Shown here in pieces: positions 32,434 to 38,041 of a DNA stretch of 38,041 nt (its first letter is position 1; each line of letters begins with the position of its first letter). The notes under the pieces were generated by a model that saw only the letters and a list, made by a program, of their open reading frames with translations, did no database searches and was not told the origin of the DNA. The position numbers and the translations under genes were made by a program. Source of the DNA: an uncultured Coriobacteriaceae bacterium (GTDB taxonomy: Bacteria > Actinomycetota > Coriobacteriia > Coriobacteriales > Atopobiaceae); the NCBI GenBank assembly GCA_902795065.1, contig CADBJR010000022.1:1-38041 (forward strand), read 5' to 3'.

Positions 32434-33675
32434 ATGGCATTCCCCAAGATCACACGCCGCTCCTTCCTCAAGGGAGGCGCCGCCGCCGCGGCAGCCGCTG
32501 CGGCCGTGACCCTGCTGCCGGGATGCACCAACCCCGCCAGCTCGGCCGACGCCGTCCCCGATCCCACGGTCATCCCCGAGGAGGACGGCATCGACGCGCT
32601 CGAGACCTTCGAGTACAAGGACCTCGAGTATGCGCTCAGAGACACCTTCGAGCTGCCGCTCGGCAACGTCCTGCTCCCCGCGGAGGGCAACTGGATCCCC
32701 GTGATGACGGCGGGCGCCGCGGCGATGCCCATGGTCAAGGCATCGGTCCTCTCGCTCGCCTCGGGCATGCTCATGGAGGTCGTCCCCCAGCCGCTCACGG
32801 TCACGCCCACCAACGTGATCTACGACGTGCGCTGCAGCAACGACGCCTTCGCCTGGGTCGAGCTCGACATGATCGACCGCTCGTGGAAGCTCTACGGCTC
32901 GCGTTTCTCCGCGGGCTCGCTCATGGGAACGACCTCGCTGCTCGCCGAGGGGGACAGCGACTGGGATCCGCCCGCGTTCTGCTGCACGGGCTCGCGCGTG
33001 ATCTGGCAGGTCCAGCCCTCGCTCTCGGGCGACAAGACCTCCGAGACGTCCTACTGCTACCTCTGGAACGTGGGCAAACGCGACGCGCAGGCCGTGGTCG
33101 AATCGGTCGGCCGCTTCGCCACCGCGCCCATCCCGAGCGGGAACACCGTCACCCTCACACCGCGCGTGCGCAACAGCGAGGGCCTCTACTACGGCGTCAC
33201 CTGCTACTCGCTCGCCGACGACCTCCAGACCGTCATCGACCAGCTCGTCATGCCCGAGAGCGTGCGCCCCATGTCCGCAGCGCGGGTGGGGGACCGCTTC
33301 GTGGTCGCGGTCGAGGCCTCCTACGGCTCAGGCGGGCTGCTCGGCGGCATGGGCACCTTCATCACCGGCGACAACGGCAAGTTCGTCTGCGTGTGGCGCG
33401 AGCCCGCGGCGGGCGCCTGCGGCAACGGCGACATCTTCTTCGTCAAGAGCCGCGCCTCCTACTACACCGTCAACGTGCGCACCCGCACCTACGGCTTCCT
33501 GGGGGCCATCGACCGCTCGGTCGATTACGGCGAGTTCCCGGCGCGTGCGGGCGAGATGGGCGACACGTTCGTGACCTTCGCGACCGTCAAGGACGAGAAG
33601 ACGGGCTATCCTTCCAAGGTGATCGTGCGCACATTCGTCCCCTCGACGGGGCAAGAAAAGAAGGAAGAGGGGTAG
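32434..33675 (+). CDS. Tat-exported lipoprotein of unknown function
   Basis: The 413-residue protein starts with a textbook twin-arginine signal, TRRSFLKGG (7-15), then a run of alanines, then the lipobox LLPGC with the cysteine at residue 31. The mature part is beta-rich with recurring aromatic-ending strands (for example NDAFAWVELDM and SSETSY-like turns), suggestive of a propeller-like fold, but no family is recognised. It would be anchored outside the cytoplasmic membrane. It follows the TSCPD gene by one base and precedes a two-component system, so it may be a sensory accessory, though this is only inferred from position. The Tat signal implies folding, perhaps around a cofactor, before export. 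Confidence 0.75.
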   Translation: MAFPKITRRSFLKGGAAAAAAAAAVTLLPGCTNPASSADAVPDPTVIPEEDGIDALETFEYKDLEYALRDTFELPLGNVLLPAEGNWIPVMTAGAAAMPMVKASVLSLASGMLMEVVPQPLTVTPTNVIYDVRCSNDAFAWVELDMIDRSWKLYGSRFSAGSLMGTTSLLAEGDSDWDPPAFCCTGSRVIWQVQPSLSGDKTSETSYCYLWNVGKRDAQAVVESVGRFATAPIPSGNTVTLTPRVRNSEGLYYGVTCYSLADDLQTVIDQLVMPESVRPMSAARVGDRFVVAVEASYGSGGLLGGMGTFITGDNGKFVCVWREPAAGACGNGDIFFVKSRASYYTVNVRTRTYGFLGAIDRSVDYGEFPARAGEMGDTFVTFATVKDEKTGYPSKVIVRTFVPSTGQEKKEEG

Positions 33676-33744
33676 ACTAATACATAGGTATGCGCATGCG
33701 TCCGGCTGCGTGCGCCCGCTTCCCATGAAGAAAGGAAGGCCTCC

Positions 33745-34455
33745 ATGGCTTCAGACGAGAAGAAGATCCTCCTGGTCGAAGACGAGAAGACCATCCGCGA
33801 CGCCGTCGCGGCCTACCTCGAGCGTGAGGGCTATATCGTGCGCGGCGTGGGCGACGGCCAGAGCGCGGTCGAGGAGTTCGAGAAGCACAGCTTCGACCTG
33901 GTCATCCTCGACCTCATGCTCCCCAAGCTCTCCGGCGAGCGCGTGTGCCGCTCCATCCGCGAGACCTCCAACGTCCCCATCATCATGCTCACTGCCAAGG
34001 GCGAGGTCGAGGACCGCATCATCGGCCTCGAACTCGGCGCCGACGACTACCTCATCAAGCCCTTCTCGCCCCGCGAGCTCGTCGCCCGCGTGCGCGCCCT
34101 GCTGCGCCGCGCCCATGCCGAGAGCGAGCCGGCGCTCGAGGTGCTCGATTTCGGCGACCTCGTGATCGACATCTCCGGCCACAAGGTCATGGTCGAGGGC
34201 GCCGAGGTCGACCTCACCGCCTCCGAGTTCAAGCTGCTCACCACCCTCGCGCGCTACCCGGGCCGCGTCTACACCCGCATGGAGCTCGTCGAGAAGGTCC
34301 TCGGCTACGATTTCGAGGGCTACGAGCGCACCATCGACTCCCACGTCAAGAACCTCCGCGCCAAGCTCGGCGACGATCCGCGCAACCCGCGCTGGCTCTA
34401 CACCGTCCACGGCGTGGGCTATCGCTTCGAGGCTCCCGAGAAGGCCGCCGAGTAG
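33745..34455 (+). CDS. OmpR/PhoB-type response regulator
   Basis: The 236-residue protein has an N-terminal receiver domain with acidic pocket LVEDE (10-14) and phospho-acceptor D56 in VILDLMLP. T83 and K105 (YLIKPF) complete the switch. The C-terminal winged helix (about 140-230) has LTASEFKLLTTLARYPGRVYTR and VKNLRAKLGDDPRNPRWLYTVHGVGYRF, typical of the OmpR family. GAAAGGAAGGCC precedes the ATG. The histidine kinase gene begins 9 bases after the stop, so they form a cognate pair. The signal and targets are unknown. Confidence 0.95.
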   Translation: MASDEKKILLVEDEKTIRDAVAAYLEREGYIVRGVGDGQSAVEEFEKHSFDLVILDLMLPKLSGERVCRSIRETSNVPIIMLTAKGEVEDRIIGLELGADDYLIKPFSPRELVARVRALLRRAHAESEPALEVLDFGDLVIDISGHKVMVEGAEVDLTASEFKLLTTLARYPGRVYTRMELVEKVLGYDFEGYERTIDSHVKNLRAKLGDDPRNPRWLYTVHGVGYRFEAPEKAAE

Positions 34456-34464
34456 GCAGGCCAC

Positions 34465-36018
34465 GTGTCCGGGACCGCCAACACTGATTTCGATGCCCCT
34501 ATGGAAGAGGCCGGGGAGCACCCGGCCTCCATCCGCGGTTCGTACAACACCATCAAGCGAACCCCCCAGTCCTCGCTGCGCTATTCCACGCGCCTGATGC
34601 TGTCGTTCGCGCTGACGGCCGTCATGACGGCGGCCATCCTCGTCGCGGTGCTCTCATTCGTGTGGGAAGGTCAGTTCCAGAGCTACACGCGCCAGAACAT
34701 GCAGCGCGTGGCGACCTCGACGGCCGAGACGCTGTCCAGCCACTATGCCGAGGTGGGGGAGTGGACGCCCGAGGTCATCGCCAACGTGACCGCCGCATCC
34801 GCCCTCTCCGACGACATCGGCGTGCAGCTGGTCGATGCGGAGGGCATCATCCTCTACGACGACACCTGGGCCATCACCACGCGCACGCTCGGGAAGAGCG
34901 CGAGCATCCCCGCGGATCCCGACAAGCCCGCGTCGCCCGCTCCCACGAACCCCGATGTGTCGCTCATGCCCACCGACGCCGAGTCGATCGTGTCGGCCGA
35001 CGTGGTCGACGCCGACGGCGAGGTCGTGGGCACCGTGCGCCTGTGGGCGTTCGGCTCCGAGGCCCTGCTCACCAAGAGCGACGCCGCCTTCCGGACCAAC
35101 TCCTACCGCGCCATCCGCTGGGCAGCCGCCGTGGCCATCGCCCTCGCATGCCTCATCGGCATGATCGTCTCGCGCGCCCTCACCAAGCCCATCAAGCGCA
35201 TCACCTCGACGGCTGCGCAGATCCGCAACGGCGACCTCACTGCCCGCACCGGCCTCGCCGGCGGCGACGAGATCGGCCGTCTGGGCGAGACCTTCGACGA
35301 GATGGCGACCTCGCTCGAGCGCGATATCAAGCTCGAGCACCGCCTCACCTCCGACGTGGCCCACGAGCTGCGCACGCCGCTCATGGCCATGCAGGCGACG
35401 GTCGAGGCCATGCAGGACGGCGTGCTGCCCGCCGACGACGAGCACTTCGAGACGCTCGCCAACGAGGTCAGGCGCCTCTCCAAGCTCGTCGACGCGATGC
35501 TGCACCTCTCGCGCATCGAGAACGGCACCAACCAGCTCTCGACCGAGCGCACCGACCTCGTGTACATGGTCTCCAGCCTCGTCTCCACGCAGCACCAGCT
35601 CTTCCACGAGAAGGGCCTCCACCTGCGCTTCTCCGACGAGACGCTCGACGGCGTCCTCTACGCCGACATCAACCCCGACATGATCAGCGAGGCCGTCGTC
35701 AACCTGCTCTCCAACGCCATGCGCTACACCAAGCCCGACGGCTGGGTCGTCGTGACCGTCGCGCAGGAGCGCCAGGAGGCGATCATCTCGGTCTCCGACA
35801 CCGGCATCGGCATCGCCAAGGAGGACATCCCGCGCACGTTCTCGCGCTTCTGGCGCTCGGACGCGAGCCGCGAGATGGAGTCGGGCGGCCTGGGCGTGGG
35901 CCTGTCGCTCACCAAGGAGATCATCGACCGCCACAACGGCACCATCGCCGTGGAGTCGGAGCTCGGCAAGGGCACGACGTTCACGCTGCGCATCCCCCTG
36001 AACCGCCGCCGCCGCTAG
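34465..36018 (+). CDS. Membrane sensor histidine kinase
   Basis: The 517-residue protein has a 43-residue cytoplasmic N-tail, a first transmembrane helix (44-67) and an extracytoplasmic sensor region of about 145 residues. A second helix (about 216-237), a HAMP domain, the dimerisation box SDVAHELRTPLMAMQ with phospho-acceptor near H300, and the ATP domain follow. The ATP domain has the N box NLLSNAMRYT, G1 VSDTGIGI, G2 GVGLSL and a GKGTTF end. It is the partner of the upstream regulator. The GTG start gives a somewhat long N-tail; an in-frame ATG at 34501 would shorten it by 12 residues. The sensor region contains a proline-rich insert (DPDKPASPAPTNPD). Confidence 0.94.
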   Translation: MSGTANTDFDAPMEEAGEHPASIRGSYNTIKRTPQSSLRYSTRLMLSFALTAVMTAAILVAVLSFVWEGQFQSYTRQNMQRVATSTAETLSSHYAEVGEWTPEVIANVTAASALSDDIGVQLVDAEGIILYDDTWAITTRTLGKSASIPADPDKPASPAPTNPDVSLMPTDAESIVSADVVDADGEVVGTVRLWAFGSEALLTKSDAAFRTNSYRAIRWAAAVAIALACLIGMIVSRALTKPIKRITSTAAQIRNGDLTARTGLAGGDEIGRLGETFDEMATSLERDIKLEHRLTSDVAHELRTPLMAMQATVEAMQDGVLPADDEHFETLANEVRRLSKLVDAMLHLSRIENGTNQLSTERTDLVYMVSSLVSTQHQLFHEKGLHLRFSDETLDGVLYADINPDMISEAVVNLLSNAMRYTKPDGWVVVTVAQERQEAIISVSDTGIGIAKEDIPRTFSRFWRSDASREMESGGLGVGLSLTKEIIDRHNGTIAVESELGKGTTFTLRIPLNRRRR

Positions 36019-36089
36019 CGCGGTCGGGCAACCGGCTGAAGCCCTCGAACCGCTTCGCAGTCTCCCTGTCCAGCAGGGCATCCATCCTC

Positions 36090-36095
36090 TATAAT
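36090..36095 (+). promoter_or_regulatory. -10 element of purC
   Basis: TATAAT is a perfect -10, with TGTCCA (36067-36072) as a poor -35 at 17 bases. A short hairpin (CCCTG at 36064-36068 with CAGGG at 36074-36078) overlaps the -35. The predicted start of transcription is near 36102. Confidence 0.6.
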
Positions 36096-36137
36096 CAATC
36101 TGTTATGCCTATTCACCGCAACCCGAGGGGGATCAAG

Positions 36138-37019
36138 GTGGCCGAGGAACTCCGTCCCGACAGCCGCGGCAAGGTCCGCGACATCTACGATTGCGGCGAC
36201 AGCCTGCTGCTCGTCGTCTCCGACCGCATCTCCGCGTTCGACTACATCCTGCCCGACGAGATCCCCTACAAGGGCGAGATCCTCACGCGCATCTCCGAGT
36301 TCTGGTTCAAGCGCTTCGCGGACCTCATGCCCAACCACATGATCTCGACCGACGTGGCGGACTTCCCCGAGCGCTTCGCTCCCTACGCCGGCTACCTCAC
36401 CGGCCGCTCGATGCTCGTCAAGAAGGCAAGCACGCTGCCCGTCGAGTGCATCGTGCGCGGCTACCTCACGGGCTCCGGCAAGAAGACCTACGACATCGAC
36501 GGGACCGTGTGCGGCATCGTGCTGCCCGAGGGCCTCGTCGAGGCGTCGAAGATCCCCGAGCCCATCTTCACCCCGTCGACCAAGGCCGAGCTCGGCCTGC
36601 ACGACGAGAACATCAGCTTCGAGCGCATGGTCGAGATCGTCGGCCCCGATATCGGCGCGCGCCTGCGCGACGCGTCGCTGGCCATCTACACCGCCGCGGC
36701 CGACTATGCCCGCACGCAGGGCATCATCATCGCGGACACCAAGTTCGAGTTCGGCATGATCGCCGGCGAGCTCACGCTCATCGACGAGTGCCTGACCCCG
36801 GATTCCAGCCGCTTCTGGCCCGCCGAGGGCTATGAGCCCGGCAAGATCCAGCCCAGCTACGACAAGCAGTACCTGCGCAACTGGCTGCTCGCCAACTGGG
36901 ACATGACCGGCGAGCCGCCGCATCTGCCCGCGGAGGTCATCGAGGGCACGTCCAAGCGCTACCAGGAGGCGTTCCAGATCATCACCGGCGAGAAGTTCGT
37001 CCCCAAGAAGGAGCTGTAA
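36138..37019 (+). CDS. purC: Phosphoribosylaminoimidazole-succinocarboxamide synthase
   Basis: PurC joins CAIR and aspartate with ATP to form SAICAR, the substrate of PurB. The product shows SRGKVRDIYD at the start, LLLVVSDRISAFDYILPDEIPYKGEIL, VECIVRGYLTGSGKKTY, and the ADTKFEFG...LIDECLTPDSSRFWP block. It is the longer PurC type (about 290-300 residues) rather than the 240-residue type. The GTG at 36138 (293 residues) is chosen because GAGGGGG lies 6 bases before it. The ATG at 36105 (304 residues) is in frame but lies only 9 bases after the -10 element and has no ribosome-binding site. The next gene starts 2 bases after the stop. Confidence 0.95.
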   Translation: MAEELRPDSRGKVRDIYDCGDSLLLVVSDRISAFDYILPDEIPYKGEILTRISEFWFKRFADLMPNHMISTDVADFPERFAPYAGYLTGRSMLVKKASTLPVECIVRGYLTGSGKKTYDIDGTVCGIVLPEGLVEASKIPEPIFTPSTKAELGLHDENISFERMVEIVGPDIGARLRDASLAIYTAAADYARTQGIIIADTKFEFGMIAGELTLIDECLTPDSSRFWPAEGYEPGKIQPSYDKQYLRNWLLANWDMTGEPPHLPAEVIEGTSKRYQEAFQIITGEKFVPKKEL

Positions 37020-37021
37020 GC

Positions 37022-37678
37022 ATGTCACTTCGCGACACCATCGAAGGAGCCCGCAGCGAGGTCTCCATGCCCGCCGCTGCCAAGACCGAGGCCGAGGCCG
37101 CGCCCGCCAAGAAGAGCGGCGGCGCCCGCAAGTCGTCCGCCAATGCCAAGCCCGCGCGCGAGAAGGCCGCATCCGTCCGCACCATCAGCAAGGACAGCAA
37201 GAAGGCCGCCGCGCTCCGCTCGCAGCTGCCCGGAGCCAAGAAGACCAAGGAGCAGAAGGAGGCGGAGCGTGCCGAGCGCCGCAAGAGGCGCGAGGAGGAG
37301 GATTACCGCAACCAGGCCTTCACGCTCCTGCTCAACCAGAATCCCGACTACAAGAAGAGCGACCGCCTCTGGTGGATCCTTCTGGGCATCGGCTTCGTCG
37401 CGACGCTCGTCTCGCTCATCATCACGTTCCTCGCGCCCCCCAACGGGGACTACACTTCGGTGAGCGGCATCGTCTCGATCGGCTCGCTGATCGTCGCCTA
37501 TGTCTTCATCATCACCGGCTTCGTGTTCGACTGGATCAAGCGCCGCCCGATCCGCAAGGAGACCGAGAAGAAGCTCGCCGGCCTTTCGAACAAGAAGATC
37601 GCCGAGTTGTTCGCCAAGGAGCGCAAGGCCGAGATGGAGCGCAACGTCGCCAAGGCAGAGAAGAAGGCCAACAAGTAG
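37022..37678 (+). CDS. Two-helix membrane protein with a basic N-terminal domain
   Basis: The 218-residue protein has a long hydrophilic N-terminal region (about 1-113) rich in K, A, E and R. It includes an arginine/glutamate-rich helix, EQKEAERAERRKRREEED. Two transmembrane helices follow (about 116-138 and 149-171) with a short loop. The C-terminal part is a basic coiled-coil-like helix ending AKAEKKANK. Both ends should be cytoplasmic. No family is recognised. It begins 2 bases after the purC stop and so is co-transcribed with it. A structural or nucleic-acid-associated role is possible but unsupported. tRNA-Arg follows. Confidence 0.75.
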   Translation: MSLRDTIEGARSEVSMPAAAKTEAEAAPAKKSGGARKSSANAKPAREKAASVRTISKDSKKAAALRSQLPGAKKTKEQKEAERAERRKRREEEDYRNQAFTLLLNQNPDYKKSDRLWWILLGIGFVATLVSLIITFLAPPNGDYTSVSGIVSIGSLIVAYVFIITGFVFDWIKRRPIRKETEKKLAGLSNKKIAELFAKERKAEMERNVAKAEKKANK

Positions 37679-37698
37679 CGGCACGTCCTCCACGGTGC

Positions 37699-37704
37699 TA
37701 GAAT
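37699..37704 (+). promoter_or_regulatory. -10 element of tRNA-Arg
   Basis: TAGAAT lies 11 bases before the mature 5' end of the tRNA, the expected distance. Confidence 0.45.
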
Positions 37705-37715
37705 GGCACCACCAC

Positions 37716-37791
37716 GCCCTCGTAGCTCAGGGGATAGAGCACCGCTCTCCTAAAGCGGGTGTCGGCCGTTCGAATCGGCCCGGGGGCACCA
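37716..37791 (+). tRNA. tRNA-Arg (anticodon CCU)
   Basis: The acceptor GCCCTCG pairs with CGGGGGC (one T-G wobble). The anticodon stem-loop is CCGCT-CTCCTAA-AGCGG, giving CCT. The T-arm is GGCCG-TTCGAAT-CGGCC, and the discriminator A and CCA are encoded. tRNA-Arg genes are frequent integration sites, and the sequence beyond this one is AT-richer than the rest. Confidence 0.96.
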
Positions 37792-37802
37792 GCATTTCCG
37801 CA

Positions 37803-37833
37803 GGTCAGACGCTTATTGCGTCTGACCTTTTTT
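37803..37833 (+). terminator. Intrinsic terminator of tRNA-Arg
   Basis: GGTCAGACGC (37803-37812) pairs perfectly with GCGTCTGACC (37818-37827) around TTATT and is followed by six T residues. Confidence 0.95.
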
Positions 37834-37845
37834 CTTTAAAAAAGG

Positions 37846-37961
37846 GCTTGGGTTTGGGTATGGGTAGAAAAATAGGTAGAATTCGTTCACAAAAACGGCG
37901 CATTTTCGGGATGCTCTTCCGTTTGATTCCCCGTGCTTACTCGGGGCTGCGGTGGGAATCC
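37846..37961. other. AT-richer junction with repeated GGGTA/GGTAG motifs
   Basis: After the tRNA terminator the base composition drops. GGGTATGGGTAG and a further AGGTAG occur within about 25 bases (about 37856-37879), and the inverted pair GATTCCC (37925-37931) / GGGAATC (37954-37960) follows. There is no convincing open frame. It may be the remains of an integrated element or the approach to the insertion sequence that follows. Confidence 0.35.
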
Positions 37962-37991
37962 TGGACCAAATAGGAACAGGAAGGAATCCGC

Positions 37992-38041
37992 ATGTACAGC
38001 ACCGAGCAGAGACGGATCGCGATAGAGACCTTCATCAGGTT
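37992..38041 (+). CDS. Start of an IS3-family-like transposase (cut by the window edge)
   Basis: Sixteen codons are visible, reading MYSTEQRRIAIETFIR. This closely resembles the beginning of IS3-family OrfA or fused transposases, whose first helix reads much like YS.EQR..AIE. AGGAAGGA lies at a good distance before the ATG. The left end of the insertion sequence may be near TGGACCAAATAGGAAC at 37962, but the partner repeat is outside the window. Only the N-terminus is present, so the family assignment is tentative. Confidence 0.55.
   Translation, partial: MYSTEQRRIAIETFIR

Noticed and set aside
34662-36104. Plus-strand open frame leading into purC, suggesting a fusion with the kinase region
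   Set aside because: It overlaps the histidine kinase in another frame with arginine-rich shadow composition; only the part from about 36138 is purC.

Overview
The window is a GC-rich, densely packed bacterial chromosome segment. Gene content and style point to an anaerobic or microaerophilic actinobacterium of the Coriobacteriia, most likely Collinsella-like. The signs are high G+C at third codon positions, GTG starts, an mfd/mazG/divIC/ppx/rnr/smpB housekeeping run, a Veg-ispE pair, a flavin reductase next to a rubredoxin, and many palindromic intergenic repeats. The taxon is inferred from pattern recognition; no rRNA lies in the window.

Layout. 1-4620: a minus-strand LemA gene, tRNA-Ser(UGA), tadA, a small sortase-signal-like ORF, and a minus-strand murE-rlmI pair joined by a single base. 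4621-8556: tRNA-Val(UAC) with a clear terminator, the transcription-repair coupling factor mfd, and a 146-bp inverted-repeat element. 8557-17913: a long plus-strand run of an oxidoreductase, mazG, a DivIC/FtsB-like septation protein, a Ppx/GppA phosphatase, tRNA-Leu(UAA), rnr, a TPR protein, smpB, a flavin reductase, a short rubredoxin, rph and rdgB. Many neighbours overlap by 1-8 bases. 17914-21119: nagB, veg, ispE and a convergent CaCA-type cation exchanger.

21246-25038 is a nucleoside catabolism operon: phosphopentomutase, purine nucleoside phosphorylase, cytidine deaminase and pyrimidine nucleoside phosphorylase. 25229-26655 is a minus-strand pair of unknown role, a von Willebrand A domain protein and an HTH protein with a disordered linker. 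It diverges from argG-argH, and candidate ArgR sites lie between. A minus-strand YitT-family membrane protein and purB follow, then a TSCPD-domain protein, a Tat-exported lipoprotein of unknown function, an OmpR-type response regulator with its histidine kinase, purC, a two-helix membrane protein and tRNA-Arg(CCU). The right edge drops in G+C and enters what looks like the first codons of an IS3-type transposase.

Most genes are ordinary housekeeping. The features that stand out lie between and beside them: (1) a three-locus family of composite palindromic repeats that share a polar boundary and always sit just downstream of a stop codon in the same orientation; (2) the vWA-HTH module; (3) the flavin reductase and mini-rubredoxin pair, which resembles a split high-molecular-weight rubredoxin; (4) -10 hexamers so close to some start codons that leaderless transcripts are expected.
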